Source: Flavobacteriales bacterium
Lineage (GTDB): Bacteria; Bacteroidota; Bacteroidia; Flavobacteriales_G; JALEGO01
Length of the DNA stretch: 64,000 nt
Direction of reading: 5' to 3'
Assembly: GCA_020628935.1 (NCBI GenBank)
Contig: JAHDEG010000008.1
Coordinates: forward strand, 124,001-188,000
Positions 47,736 through 57,444 of the stretch are shown piece by piece. Numbering within the stretch: position 1 is the first letter of the stretch; every line of letters begins with the position of its first letter. Under the pieces are notes generated by a model, which ran no database searches, was not told the origin of the DNA, and saw nothing but the letters and a program-made list of their open reading frames with translations. A program made the translations under genes and the position numbers.

Positions 47736-49766
47736 CTATACTATTGTTTCTTTGTCTGAATTATTTTCAGCATCCTTAATTACTGAGGTAACTTGTTCTG
47801 AAGGTTGCTTTAATAAGGCCTCGTCAGCAAGGGTTTTCTCTGCATCAAGGTCTTTTTTACGCTTTCCTAAAATTTTCTCTACATCATCCTTAAAAATAAC
47901 CTCGTTTTCAAGTAGTAGCTCGGCAATTTGGGCTAACTTATCTTTGTTTTCAATTAAAATAGTTTTTGTTTTTTCGTAACACATATCTACGAGTGCCTTA
48001 ACCTCTTGATCAATTAACTCAGCAGTTTTATCACTATACGGTTTTTGAAAATTATAATCTGACTGGCCAGATGAGTCATAAAAACTAATGTTTCCAATTT
48101 TATCGTTTAGGCCATACATGCTAACCATTGCATATGCTTGTTTAGTGATTTTTTCTAAATCAGATAATGCGCCTGTAGATATTTTTCCAAATGTGATTTC
48201 TTCAGCTGCTCTACCCCCTAGTGCGGCACAAATTTCATCATACATTTGTTCTGTAGTTGTTATCTGTCTTTCTTCAGGTAAGTACCAAGCAGCTCCCAAT
48301 GATCTCCCTCTCGGAATAATTGTTACTTTAACTAAAGGAGAGGCATGTTCTAATAACCAGCTAACAGTAGCATGGCCGGCTTCATGATAAGCAATTGCCT
48401 CTTTTTCGCCTTTTGTTATAATTTTATTCTTCTTTTCTAATCCTCCAATAAAACGATCAACAGCATCTAAAAAGTCTTGCTTATCAACTGATTTCTTCTT
48501 TTTTCTTGCAGCTATAAGAGCTGCCTCGTTACAAATATTTGCAATATCGGCTCCTGAAAACCCGGGTGTTTGTTTTGCTAAAAAGTCAATATCTAATTTC
48601 TCACTTAGTTTTAATGGCTTTAAATGAACTTGAAAAATTTCTTTACGCTCATTCAGGTCAGGCATGTCAACATAAATCTGTCTGTCAAATCTACCTGGTC
48701 TTAGTAGCGCACTGTCTAACACATCTGCTCTGTTGGTTGCCGCTAATAGAATAACGCCACTATTTGTTCCAAACCCATCCATTTCTGTTAATAATTGGTT
48801 TAGTGTGTTTTCTCTTTCATCGTTAGAGCCCATAGAGCCACTTTTGCCTCTTGCTCTACCAATAGCATCAATTTCATCAATAAAAATAATACAAGGTGCT
48901 TTCTCTTTTGCAGTTTTAAATAAATCACGCACTCTTGAGGCACCTACACCTACAAACATTTCTACAAAATCAGAACCAGAGAGTGTGAAAAACGGAACTT
49001 TTGCCTCACCAGCAACAGCTTTTGCAAGTAACGTTTTACCAGTTCCAGGGGGGCCTACCAACAATGCTCCTTTTGGTATTTTAGCACCTAAGTCGGTATA
49101 TCTTTTTGGACTCTTTAAAAAGTCAACAATTTCTTCTACTTCTTCTTTAGCACCCTCTAAACCAGCTACATCTTTGAATGTAGTTTTTACAGCTCCGTCT
49201 TTGTCGAACAGTGTAGCCTTAGATTTGCCAATGCTAAATATTTGAGAACCAGGGCCTCCTGCGCCACCTCCCATTCTTTTCATTATGAAAAGCCAAATAA
49301 CTATCATAATTGCAATTGGTAATAACCAACCAATAATTCCTCCCCAGTCTTCTGCTTCAGAATAAATTACGGTTATTTGTTGTTCAACAGGTACATCTTT
49401 TTCTATTTCGTTGAGTTCATCTTTAAACGACTCAACTGAGCCTATTTTAAATCGAAAATGCGGACCTCGATTAATGTCAGACCCTATCATGGGCTCCTTA
49501 ATTTTTTGATATTTTCCTTTAGAATTTAACGCCTCTTGCGTTATATATACTTTTACAAGTAAGTGATTGGTAATTATGTCAATTTTTTCAACATCACCTT
49601 CTTTTACCATCTCATTAATAAACTCTTTTTCATTTGTTTTAATGGTAGGGTTATCTGATCTAAATAATATCATTGCTAAAAATACAAAGCCAATCGCTCC
49701 GTAAATCCAGTAATAATTAAATTTAGGTGTAGGTATTTTTCTTTTCGTTTTTTGTTGTTTACTCAT
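47736..49766 (-). CDS. ftsH: ATP-dependent zinc metalloprotease FtsH
   Basis: A membrane-anchored AAA+ protease, 676 residues from ATG 49766 (overlaps the rsfS stop by 4 bp); the in-frame start at 49808 is rejected. Two membrane helices (about 19-35 and 145-163) flank a periplasmic domain. Walker A GPPGTGKT is at 238-245, Walker B FIDEID at 295-300, and zinc site HEAGH at 461-465. The C-terminus is a coiled coil plus an acidic tail. It degrades short-lived and damaged membrane proteins. The gene order rsfS-ftsH-cdsA-psd is a known arrangement in this phylum. Confidence 0.97.
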   Translation of the reverse strand: MSKQQKTKRKIPTPKFNYYWIYGAIGFVFLAMILFRSDNPTIKTNEKEFINEMVKEGDVEKIDIITNHLLVKVYITQEALNSKGKYQKIKEPMIGSDINRGPHFRFKIGSVESFKDELNEIEKDVPVEQQITVIYSEAEDWGGIIGWLLPIAIMIVIWLFIMKRMGGGAGGPGSQIFSIGKSKATLFDKDGAVKTTFKDVAGLEGAKEEVEEIVDFLKSPKRYTDLGAKIPKGALLVGPPGTGKTLLAKAVAGEAKVPFFTLSGSDFVEMFVGVGASRVRDLFKTAKEKAPCIIFIDEIDAIGRARGKSGSMGSNDERENTLNQLLTEMDGFGTNSGVILLAATNRADVLDSALLRPGRFDRQIYVDMPDLNERKEIFQVHLKPLKLSEKLDIDFLAKQTPGFSGADIANICNEAALIAARKKKKSVDKQDFLDAVDRFIGGLEKKNKIITKGEKEAIAYHEAGHATVSWLLEHASPLVKVTIIPRGRSLGAAWYLPEERQITTTEQMYDEICAALGGRAAEEITFGKISTGALSDLEKITKQAYAMVSMYGLNDKIGNISFYDSSGQSDYNFQKPYSDKTAELIDQEVKALVDMCYEKTKTILIENKDKLAQIAELLLENEVIFKDDVEKILGKRKKDLDAEKTLADEALLKQPSEQVTSVIKDAENNSDKETIV

Positions 49767-50137
49767 TTTTTTAATTGGTCTATGTAAGTGAATTTTCCAT
49801 CCGCCCAAAGTCCTTCAATATTGTAAAACTCTCTTGCTTCCTCTTGAAAAACATGAACAATAACATTAGAGTAATCTAATAATATCCATTCTGCATTTTG
49901 TTTTCCTTCTTTAGTGAAAGGTCTTTCTTTACAAAGTTCTTTGGCCATTTGTTCAGCCGAATCTGCAAGAGATTCAACTTGGGTGTTGGAAGTTCCATGG
50001 CAAATAATAAAATAATCACTAATGGAACTACCTAGTTCAATCATATCTATTAATACAATGTTATTTGCTTTTTTTTCTTCCAAGCCTTTAATTAAGCTTG
50101 TGATAAGTTTATTGGTTGTTTTATCTTTTATATACAT
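49763..50137 (-). CDS. rsfS: ribosome silencing factor RsfS
   Basis: A 124-residue protein of the RsfS/Iojap family that binds ribosomal protein uL14 and blocks subunit joining during starvation. Family motifs are DYFIICHGTSNTQVESLAD and WILLDYSNVIVHVFQEEAREFYNIEGLW. The start is taken at ATG 50137, since the preceding codon is only a TTG. The stop overlaps the ftsH ATG by 4 bp (translational coupling). It diverges from birA. Confidence 0.95.
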   Translation of the reverse strand: MYIKDKTTNKLITSLIKGLEEKKANNIVLIDMIELGSSISDYFIICHGTSNTQVESLADSAEQMAKELCKERPFTKEGKQNAEWILLDYSNVIVHVFQEEAREFYNIEGLWADGKFTYIDQLKK

Positions 50138-50164
50138 CAAACTAATTACAAAATAAAATGTTCA

Positions 50165-50178
50165 CTTTTGCAAAAGTA
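50165..50178. promoter_or_regulatory. 14-bp palindrome containing the rsfS -7 box
   Basis: ACTTTTGCAAAAGT is a perfect palindrome in the 100-bp divergent gap between rsfS and birA. On the minus strand its right half gives TACTTTTG (50178-50171), a TAnnTTTG box about 33 bp before the rsfS ATG. No TTG at -33 was found, so it may also be an operator. Confidence 0.4.
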
Positions 50179-50237
50179 ATAGATATTACATGGATGTTGT
50201 GTTTTATATCCCCCAATTTTAATATTTTTTAGCTGAA

Positions 50238-50984
50238 ATGGATTCTGTAACTAACATAGGACGTAATGTAACGTATCTAAATCAGGTAAATTCTACCAAT
50301 ACCTATGTAATTGATGCTATAGAAGAGGGCGTTTTAAAAGAGGGTGATGTTGTATATACTTACAATCAAACTTCTGGTAAAGGGCAACGCGGTAACAAAT
50401 GGCTTAGTGCAGTAGGGGAGAACATTTTATTTTCGATATACTTAAAACCCCATTTTTTAAAACCTTACGAGCAATATTACTTAAATGCGCTAATAAGCTT
50501 GGCGATTAAATCTTATTTGGAGGCGAAAAAAATAGCGCTAGTTGATGTAAAATGGCCAAATGATGTATATGTAGGTGGTAAAAAAATTGCAGGTATTTTA
50601 ACCGAATGCACAATTAGGCAATCTAGAATTGAACAGGCTGTGGTAGGGGTTGGGCTAAACGTAAACCAAGTTTGTTTTGGTGGGTTAGCTAAAGCCACTT
50701 CAATGAAATTAGAGCTAAACATTTCCTTTGAGTTAATGCAAGAGCTAACAGAACTACTTAGCTATGTATCGGTTCAGTACGTTAAATTACAGACGAATAT
50801 GTCTGGCTTAAGACAAGATTATATTTATTCTCTCCACTTGCTAAATAAGTGGTCGAGCTTTGCTTATAATGGAGAACAAATTTGTGCTAAAATAGTAGGA
50901 TTAAGCCAGCAAGGGTTTTTACGATTGCTCAAAGAAAACGGTAGTTATATTGAAGCCGATTTAAAGCAAATTAAATTTTTGTAA
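50238..50984 (+). CDS. birA: biotin--[acetyl-CoA-carboxylase] ligase
   Basis: Activates biotin as biotinyl-AMP and attaches it to the biotin carrier of acetyl-CoA carboxylase. The 248-residue protein has the ATP-binding TSGKGQRGNKW near residue 50, followed by KWPNDVYVGGKKIAGILTE near 107. It lacks an N-terminal DNA-binding domain, so it should not act as a repressor. It diverges from rsfS and is 79 bp upstream of glnA. Confidence 0.95.
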   Translation: MDSVTNIGRNVTYLNQVNSTNTYVIDAIEEGVLKEGDVVYTYNQTSGKGQRGNKWLSAVGENILFSIYLKPHFLKPYEQYYLNALISLAIKSYLEAKKIALVDVKWPNDVYVGGKKIAGILTECTIRQSRIEQAVVGVGLNVNQVCFGGLAKATSMKLELNISFELMQELTELLSYVSVQYVKLQTNMSGLRQDYIYSLHLLNKWSSFAYNGEQICAKIVGLSQQGFLRLLKENGSYIEADLKQIKFL

Positions 50985-51016
50985 CAAATTTACATGGTTA
51001 ATATTTGCAGATGTTG

Positions 51017-51045
51017 TTTGCAATACTTGTTTTATGTTAAATTTG
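51017..51045 (+). promoter_or_regulatory. Bacteroidota-type promoter of glnA
   Basis: TTTG (51017-51020), 17 nt, then TAAATTTG (51038-51045), an exact -7 box, 18 bp before the ATG. The leader is therefore only about 12 nt. No sigma-54 GG/GC box was seen, so glnA is probably read by the main sigma factor even though rpoN is in this window. Confidence 0.6.
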
Positions 51046-51063
51046 TACACTTAAAGCATTCTG

Positions 51064-52080
51064 ATGAAAACTAAACTAGAGTACATTTGGCTTGATGGTT
51101 ACCAACCTGAGGCTAACATGCGGAGTAAAACCAAAATTGTTGAAGCAGATTTTTCTGGTAAAATTGAAGATTGCCCTGAGTGGTCTTATGATGGCAGTTC
51201 AACCCGACAAGCAGAAGGTAATTTTTCAGACTGTTTGCTAAAACCTGTAAGTATTATTGAAGATCCTGAGCGTGTAAACGCTTATTTGGTAATGTGCGAG
51301 GTTTTAAACCCTGATGGCACTCCACACGAAACAAACCAAAGAGCGAAATTTAAAGATGAAGATGATTACTGGTTTGGTTTCGAGCAAGAGTACACTCTTT
51401 GTGAAGCTGATAAAAGGCCAATCGGTTTTCCTAAAGAAGGTTTTCCTGCGCCACAAGGTATGTACTATTGTTCGGTAGGTACTGGAAACGTAGCTGGTAG
51501 AGAAATTGTTGAAGAACATTTAGATATTTGTTTAGAAGCAGGGATAGAAATAACTGGTATAAATGCCGAAGTTTTACTTGGGCAATGGGAGTTTCAAGTA
51601 ATTGGTAAAGGAGCTAAAAAAGCGGGTGACGATTTATGGTTTGCACGCTATTTCTTATACAGATTAACCGAAAAATATGGTTTGAGAGTTGAGTTCCATC
51701 CTAAACCTGTAGAAGGTGATTGGAATGGTTCTGGTTTACACGCGAATTTCTCAAACAAACAGATGCGTGAAGTAGGTGGTGAAGATCTTATGAAAGGAAT
51801 TTGTGAGTCATTTAGAAAATATCACAAAGAGCATATAGCCGTTTACGGTTCGTCTAATAATATGCGCTTAACGGGCCTTCATGAAACGGCCGATATTGAA
51901 ACGTTCTCTTATGGTGTGAGCGATAGAGGTGCATCTATTAGAATACCTGTTGGCGTTGTAAATAATGGCTGGAAGGGTTATTTAGAAGATAGAAGACCAG
52001 CATCAAACGCAGATCCTTATTTAATTGCATCTAGAATTATTGAAACTATAAAAGCTGCTGAGTTAACAGAAGCTCAATAA
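51064..52080 (+). CDS. glnA: glutamine synthetase, short GSII type
   Basis: Condenses glutamate and ammonia to glutamine. The 338-residue protein belongs to the GSII type first known from eukaryotes and common in Flavobacteriia. It shows the substrate-binding DGSSTRQAEG, NFSDCLLKPV, FGFEQEYTL-like WFGFEQEYTL near residue 100, GLHANFSNKQMRE near residue 227 and SIRIPVGVV. The GSI adenylylation loop is absent. It is followed by a strong terminator at 52098. Confidence 0.95.
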   Translation: MKTKLEYIWLDGYQPEANMRSKTKIVEADFSGKIEDCPEWSYDGSSTRQAEGNFSDCLLKPVSIIEDPERVNAYLVMCEVLNPDGTPHETNQRAKFKDEDDYWFGFEQEYTLCEADKRPIGFPKEGFPAPQGMYYCSVGTGNVAGREIVEEHLDICLEAGIEITGINAEVLLGQWEFQVIGKGAKKAGDDLWFARYFLYRLTEKYGLRVEFHPKPVEGDWNGSGLHANFSNKQMREVGGEDLMKGICESFRKYHKEHIAVYGSSNNMRLTGLHETADIETFSYGVSDRGASIRIPVGVVNNGWKGYLEDRRPASNADPYLIASRIIETIKAAELTEAQ

Positions 52081-52097
52081 TTAACAACTTTACACTT

Positions 52098-52140
52098 AAA
52101 CCCTCTATTTAATTTTTTAGATGGAGGGTTTTCTTTTTTA
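52098..52140 (+). terminator. intrinsic terminator of glnA
   Basis: An 11-bp stem (AAACCCTCTAT with ATGGAGGGTTT, one G-U pair) at 52098-52108 and 52121-52131, followed by TCTTTTTT. It ends where element E3 begins. Confidence 0.85.
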
Positions 52141-52311
52141 TGAAGCTGAAACCTGTTTTTCGGTTTTAGTTTAACTTATTTTACAACCATTTTAATGTAT
52201 TAAAAAGAGCTCATAAAATCGCTTTTTAAATACGGTAAAATTAAAAACCCCACCTAAAGCAGGGTTTTGGGTTGTTCAAAAAAGTTAAAGCTAACCCTTC
52301 AACCAGGGCTA
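52140..52311 (-). repeat. structured intergenic element, copy E3 (downstream of BspA3)
   Basis: Read on the minus strand it starts TAGCCCTGG at 52311, about 9 bp after the BspA3 stop, and ends CAGCTTCA at about 52141. Paired parts are AAGTTAAA (52282-52289) with TTTAACTT (52170-52177), GGTTGT (52270-52275) with ACAACC (52183-52188), and the 10-bp apical stem 52224-52233 with 52197-52206 (one T-T mismatch). An inner 3-bp stem, a bulge at 52207 and a 10-nt loop at 52211-52220 follow. It also contains an inserted hairpin (AAAACCC...GGGTTTT, about 52245-52267) not found in the other copies. It lies between the glnA terminator and BspA3. Confidence 0.75.
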
Positions 52312-52319
52312 AACTATTG

Positions 52320-53798
52320 TTAATCTACTTTTAAAAATCGCGTTTTAATGCCATTAGCTTCAATAATGTATAAGCCAGCTTTTAAACTTGATATTTGTAC
52401 TTGCCAAGTGTTGCCGTTTTTCACAGGTAGTACTGAAGTTACTTCATTACCTAAAATATTATATAAGTGAATTTGATTTAATACTTTATCACTCATTGAA
52501 ACGGTAATTATATTATTTGCAGGATTAGGGTATATTTTTAACTGATTTAATTTTCTGTGTTCTGTGTTTTCTAAACCTGTTAAAATAGTTCCACTACAAT
52601 CTAAAGAGTCGCCAATAAAAGACCACCCGAAATTATCTATTAAATCTTGTCGTTGGTTTTGAGCGTTGCAAAATAGTAACCCTTCAGCTCCAAGTCTAAC
52701 ATCATTTGGGGCAGTATTTAACCAACCTATAATTGTAGAATCGTAGTTATCAATAGATAAATTAGTAAAATCAAGCATACTCGACATCGAGTTTTCATTT
52801 GTATAGTATACTGTATTTCCTACAATGACACTGTCGAATGTGTATTCTGAAATACTCTCTATATTCCAATCACCAATGTTTTGATTAAAATTACTTGCTC
52901 CGTAAAACATCTTGTGCATATCTTCCACTTTTGCAGTGTTCCAGTTTCTTAAATCCTGATTGAATGCGTTTGCAACCGAAAACATTTGGTGCATGGTTGT
53001 CACATTTGAGGTATTCCAATCACTAATATCTTGATTAAACTGTGGAGCATTTAAGAAAACACCTCTCATGTTTGTTACGGTAGAAGTATTCCAATTACCA
53101 ATGTCTTGGTTGAATGATAGTGCTCCAGCAAACATTTGATAAAATGTAGTAACGTTTGATGTATTCCAACTGCTAATGTCTTGATTAAAATTAGAATTTG
53201 CAAAAAATACCTGTCCCATATCGGTTACCGAACTTGTATTCCAGCCACCAATATTTACATTGAAACTTGTTACACCTTCAAATAGACTGTACATATTTGT
53301 AATATTACTAACGTTCCAGGTTGAGGCTTCGTCTCCCACAGAGTCTATATCGGTGAATGCTCTGTACAAGCTTGTAACACCGCTTAAATTGGGAGCGTCT
53401 GGAGCAAGCACTTTTAAATTTTCACAGCCATAAAAACTGTCTTCAAAGCTAGACCAAGCAATGTTTCCCCATTGATCTATTGATAATAATTTTAAATGAT
53501 CAAACAAATTTGCAAATCGTATTCTAGGAAATGCACCTTGAATACGAATAGTGTAAATTCCAGCTGTTCCAAAGTCGTGAGTGACAGTGTTGGTAATTCC
53601 AAATTGATCAAATACTCCATCATTATCCCAGTCTACATCATAGTTATAGCCAGGGCCATTTGTAGGTATTGATATAGAAGTTGAATTAGATGTGCCGGGG
53701 TTGTCTGTTTTCCAAGTGGTTATGAAAGATTGTGATTTTACTCGAAGAAAAGATATACAATTCAGTATTGTTAAAACGATTAGTATTTTGCGTTTCAT
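52320..53798 (-). CDS. BspA/DUF285 surface protein with type IX tail (BspA3)
   Basis: A 492-residue protein, taken from ATG 53798 because the in-frame start at 53825 adds residues before the signal peptide (MKRKILIVLTILNCISFLRVKSQ). One DUF285 module fills about residues 30-390, opening [16 protein letters not shown] and holding about seven repeats of the [16 protein letters not shown] type. The tail (KIYPNPANN to IKTRFLKVD) is a type A sorting signal. It lacks the cysteine-rich units and Ig-like domain of the larger paralogues. It lies 75 bp downstream of BspA2 on the same strand, followed by E3. Confidence 0.9.
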   Translation of the reverse strand: MKRKILIVLTILNCISFLRVKSQSFITTWKTDNPGTSNSTSISIPTNGPGYNYDVDWDNDGVFDQFGITNTVTHDFGTAGIYTIRIQGAFPRIRFANLFDHLKLLSIDQWGNIAWSSFEDSFYGCENLKVLAPDAPNLSGVTSLYRAFTDIDSVGDEASTWNVSNITNMYSLFEGVTSFNVNIGGWNTSSVTDMGQVFFANSNFNQDISSWNTSNVTTFYQMFAGALSFNQDIGNWNTSTVTNMRGVFLNAPQFNQDISDWNTSNVTTMHQMFSVANAFNQDLRNWNTAKVEDMHKMFYGASNFNQNIGDWNIESISEYTFDSVIVGNTVYYTNENSMSSMLDFTNLSIDNYDSTIIGWLNTAPNDVRLGAEGLLFCNAQNQRQDLIDNFGWSFIGDSLDCSGTILTGLENTEHRKLNQLKIYPNPANNIITVSMSDKVLNQIHLYNILGNEVTSVLPVKNGNTWQVQISSLKAGLYIIEANGIKTRFLKVD

Positions 53799-53873
53799 TA
53801 GATTGAGATTTTCCGAAAAATACAATTACTTTTAAGAAATTCTTACATTCTAGTTAAAATACTCGAATAAATT

Positions 53874-56800
53874 TTAATCTACTTTCAAAAATCGTTCTCT
53901 TACACCGTTCGCCTCAACAACGTACCAGCCTGGTTCTAGATTATTAGTAGGTATTTGCCAATCGTATGTGTTTTGTTGCGGAATTGTATTTGTGAGTTTC
54001 TGACCTAAAGCGTTGTATAAGCTAACAGAAGTGATATCACCTTTATTTAAACGTATGTATACATTATCTTTAGTTGGGTTAGGGTAAAGATACAATTCGG
54101 TGCTGAGTTCTTCCTCTATGATTACAACTTTTATATCTGAGTAAGAGCTAGTTCCGTCAAAATCTGTTTGCTTAAGACGGTAGTAGCTCTCGTTAATGTA
54201 GGGTTCAGTATCAATAGCGCTGTAATTAATTTTATTCGATGAATTTCCGGCACCCTTTACTTTAGCAAACTCTTCCCAAACTCTTCCGTTATTTGACCTT
54301 TGAATTGTAAAGTAGTCATTGTTGATTTCGGTAGCGGTCGACCAGTTTAAAGTTACTTTATTGTTGTCTTCACTTTCTACATTGAAGCTAAGCAATTCGA
54401 TAGGAAGTACTGAACAATCTTCAGCATCCCCAATAAATTCCCAGCCAAAATTATCAATTAAACTTTGTCTTTGAGTTTCACCATTACAAAAAAACAGTCC
54501 AGCGGCTCCGACTCTGACTCCTGAGTTAGCTGTAGTAGTTTTGGCAGAGTTAGCTTCTCCGAGCCAGCCTATTAAAGTTGAGTCGTAATTTTCTTTAGAC
54601 AGGCTTGTGTAGTCTAACATTCCAGCCATCGAATTTTGGTTGTTAATGTAATAAACTGTTCCAAAGACTTCTATGCTGTCATAAGTGTACGGTTCGATCT
54701 GCGAAATGTCCCAATTGCCTAAGTTTTGATTAAATGATGTAGCATTGGAAAATGTACTCCACATATTAGTTACTCCTGAAGTATTCCATCCACTTATGTT
54801 CTGATTAAAATTTTTAGCAGCCGCAAAAGTTTGATGCATGTTAGTTACGCTAGAGGTGTTCCAACCACTAATGTCTATATTAAACGAGTCTGTTATGGCA
54901 AACATGGCAGACATATTAGTTACGCTGGCAACATTCCAATTACTAATGTCCTGATTGAAAATTTTAGCCCCCGCGAACATACCAAACATATCTGTAGTAT
55001 TAGTGGTATTCCATTCACCTAAGTACTGATTAAAATATATACATCCTCTTAACATATTACTCATATTGGTGACATTTGAAGTGTTCCACCTGCTAATATC
55101 AGCATTAAAATAGCCTGAAACACTGTTGTTAAATGTACCCCCCATATTCGTAATATTGCTAACATCCCAATTTTCTAATTCAAAGCTAATTGAATCTAAA
55201 TTTTTAAAAGCTCTATATAATGATTCAACGTTGTCTAAATTAGGTCTGTCTTTTGCTATTATTGAAAGTTCACTACATCCGCTGAAGGCGCTCTCGAAAC
55301 TATTCCATTGTATGTTTCCCCACTGATTTATTTCTGTTATTTTAGAGCAAGCATTATCACCAGTAGTTCCAAATCTAGGGAAAGAACCTCTTATTCTGAT
55401 AGTATACGTTCCAGGGGTGCCAAAATCGTGAGAAATAGGTCCGGATTCGGCAAGATGATCAAAAACTCCATCATTGTTCCAATCGATATCATAATTATAT
55501 CCTCCACCTGTGCATGGTATGTAAATTCTAGTATTAGTATTACTGCTTATACCAGTTCCTGGTAGGGTAGTATTCCAGGTAGTTACAAAATGATTTAACA
55601 TTGCTGAGCAGGGTGAGCAGCTGCCTCCGCAGTCAGTTCCTGTTTCGTCTCCATTCTCAACCCCATCGCTACATGTAGCGCAAGGCCAACAGTCTCCTCC
55701 ACAATCTACACCTGTTTCTGTACCATTTTGAATTCCATCGTAGCATGAATGGTTTTGGTTAGTACAACTTGAACATGAGCTTCCCCCACAATCCACCCCT
55801 GTTTCGTCCCCGTTTTGAATGCCGTCAGAGCAAGTAGGGCATGTAGTGTTCGGGTTAGTTGTGATACTCGTATTTGAGCTTGTATTTGAACTATTTATAT
55901 CACATTCACAAGTGGTTAAAACTGTAATTGGAGTGCTCTGGTTGTAAGTTGGTAAATTTATACTCCAAGTACTGCCGCCATTGATAGAATATTTTAAAGT
56001 AGAACCAGATGGGCAATTATTAGCTGCTGCTGACAACACACCTCCAGAAGCAGTGCCACTGTGACTATTACATGAACTCTGACTATTTATTATTACCGGA
56101 TTTGGACTTAACCCAGTTAGTGTCGGGCAAGTTGGTGGTGTACAGTTTTTACTATCTCCAACAAATGTCCAATTATGATCGGTCATAAGTGCTGTTCGAG
56201 CTGCTTCACCGTTGCAGTATTCTAAGCCAGAAACTCCTAATGAAATATTATTTCGTACTGTAGGTAAACTATTCCAACCTATTAGCGTATTGTCATAATT
56301 AGAAACAGACATGCCTGAGCCATCGAACATACTAGTCATAGTAAATGCATTGGATACATTCCAACTACCTATATTCTGGTTAAATGCTATTGCATTTTGA
56401 AACATATTAGTCATTTGAAATACTTTTGAAACATTCCAACTGCTTATATTCTGATTAAAGTTATTTGTACCCCTGAATGTATACTGCATTCGAGTTACGT
56501 TTGAAGTATTCCAGCCACCAACATTTTGATTGAATGCTCTAGCGTAGCTAAACATGTAATCCATATTGGTTACTTTAGCAGTGTTCCAATTACCTATATT
56601 TTGGTTAAATGCGTAAGCACCCGCGAATAAAGAAGACATATTTGTTACCTTAGCAGTGTTCCAAGAGCTAATGTCTTGATTAAATAAATCGTTTATTCTA
56701 AACAATTGAGACATATTGGTAACATTAGAGACATTCCAACCACCGACATTTCCATTGAAAATTCTACAGCCATTGAACATACCTTGCATAGTGGTAACAC

Positions 56801-57239
56801 TAGTAAGATTGGGATTATCAATTGCAGTGTATGTTAAATTTGCGCAACCTTCAAATGCATCTCGCATGCTAGTCCATGTAATATTACCCCATTGATTGAT
56901 AGACAATAGCTTTAATTTATCGCCTCCATTATTGAAATATATTTGTGGGAATGTACCTTGAATGCGAATAGTATAAGTACCTGCTGTTCCAAAATCATGT
57001 GTGATTGACCCTGTTAGTCCAAATTCATCAAATGTGCCATCGTTATTCCAATCTACATCGTAATTGTAGCCTGTGCCGGTTGTGGGTATGGTTATGGATG
57101 TTGATCCAGATGTACCTGCGTTATCTGTTTTCCAAGTGGTTATGAATGCCTGCGCATGAATTACAGTTACAGTAAGGAATGTAACTATTACTAGCGCAAA
57201 ACGCTTTATGTAATTTCTGTTGTTTGTTAATTTGCGCAT
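53874..57239 (-). CDS. large BspA/DUF285 surface protein with type IX tail (BspA2)
   Basis: An 1121-residue paralogue of BspA1, with a signal peptide (RFALVIVTFLTVTVIHAQ). The first DUF285 module opens [16 protein letters not shown] near residue 31. A cysteine-rich unit follows (CPTLTGLSPNPVIINSQ then three CSDG or CYDG-type DCGG motifs, about 375-550). A second DUF285 module opens FVTTWNTTLPGTG near residue 552. An Ig-like domain and tail (YLYPNPTK to RERFLKVD) follow. The tail is very close to that of BspA1. Cysteines likely form disulfides. It is probably transcribed with BspA3 and follows element E5. Confidence 0.91.
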   Translation of the reverse strand: MRKLTNNRNYIKRFALVIVTFLTVTVIHAQAFITTWKTDNAGTSGSTSITIPTTGTGYNYDVDWNNDGTFDEFGLTGSITHDFGTAGTYTIRIQGTFPQIYFNNGGDKLKLLSINQWGNITWTSMRDAFEGCANLTYTAIDNPNLTSVTTMQGMFNGCRIFNGNVGGWNVSNVTNMSQLFRINDLFNQDISSWNTAKVTNMSSLFAGAYAFNQNIGNWNTAKVTNMDYMFSYARAFNQNVGGWNTSNVTRMQYTFRGTNNFNQNISSWNVSKVFQMTNMFQNAIAFNQNIGSWNVSNAFTMTSMFDGSGMSVSNYDNTLIGWNSLPTVRNNISLGVSGLEYCNGEAARTALMTDHNWTFVGDSKNCTPPTCPTLTGLSPNPVIINSQSSCNSHSGTASGGVLSAAANNCPSGSTLKYSINGGSTWSINLPTYNQSTPITVLTTCECDINSSNTSSNTSITTNPNTTCPTCSDGIQNGDETGVDCGGSSCSSCTNQNHSCYDGIQNGTETGVDCGGDCWPCATCSDGVENGDETGTDCGGSCSPCSAMLNHFVTTWNTTLPGTGISSNTNTRIYIPCTGGGYNYDIDWNNDGVFDHLAESGPISHDFGTPGTYTIRIRGSFPRFGTTGDNACSKITEINQWGNIQWNSFESAFSGCSELSIIAKDRPNLDNVESLYRAFKNLDSISFELENWDVSNITNMGGTFNNSVSGYFNADISRWNTSNVTNMSNMLRGCIYFNQYLGEWNTTNTTDMFGMFAGAKIFNQDISNWNVASVTNMSAMFAITDSFNIDISGWNTSSVTNMHQTFAAAKNFNQNISGWNTSGVTNMWSTFSNATSFNQNLGNWDISQIEPYTYDSIEVFGTVYYINNQNSMAGMLDYTSLSKENYDSTLIGWLGEANSAKTTTANSGVRVGAAGLFFCNGETQRQSLIDNFGWEFIGDAEDCSVLPIELLSFNVESEDNNKVTLNWSTATEINNDYFTIQRSNNGRVWEEFAKVKGAGNSSNKINYSAIDTEPYINESYYRLKQTDFDGTSSYSDIKVVIIEEELSTELYLYPNPTKDNVYIRLNKGDITSVSLYNALGQKLTNTIPQQNTYDWQIPTNNLEPGWYVVEANGVRERFLKVD

Positions 57240-57293
57240 ACTACTTCTACGGTATTACTTTGCAGAAAGTTACTATAAATTAACTTTTAATTT

Positions 57294-57437
57294 TAGCCCG
57301 GGGTGGAGGAAATAGCGTTGGTGATCGTTTAAATTGAATTTACTGTTTTACCAAAGCGCCCCTGGAAGCTCTTGGTAAGGCTAGTAAATACATTTAAAGG
57401 GGCAGTAATCTATGCCGGAAGACCGGAAATAGCTACT
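57294..57437 (+). repeat. structured intergenic element, copy E5 (upstream of BspA2)
   Basis: Plus strand: starts TAGCCCGGGG at 57294 and ends near AGCTAC at 57436. Stems are TTTAAAT (57328-57334) with 57392-57398, ATTTACT (57338-57344) with 57383-57389, TTACCAA (57348-57354) with 57372-57378, and AGC (57355-57357) with GCT (57368-57370). A C bulge is at 57371 and a 10-nt loop, GCCCCTGGAA, at 57358-57367. The far end carries a CCGG-AAGA-CCGG hairpin. It lies between the yqeY stop and BspA2, in the orientation that matches E4 relative to its BspA gene. Confidence 0.75.
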
Positions 57438-57444
57438 AAAATAT

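Noticed and set aside
35489-57437. TAGCCC elements as ordinary MITEs
   Set aside because: Only a 4-bp TAGC/GCTA terminal match is seen in some copies, and no target-site duplications could be made out. Not excluded, but not supported.
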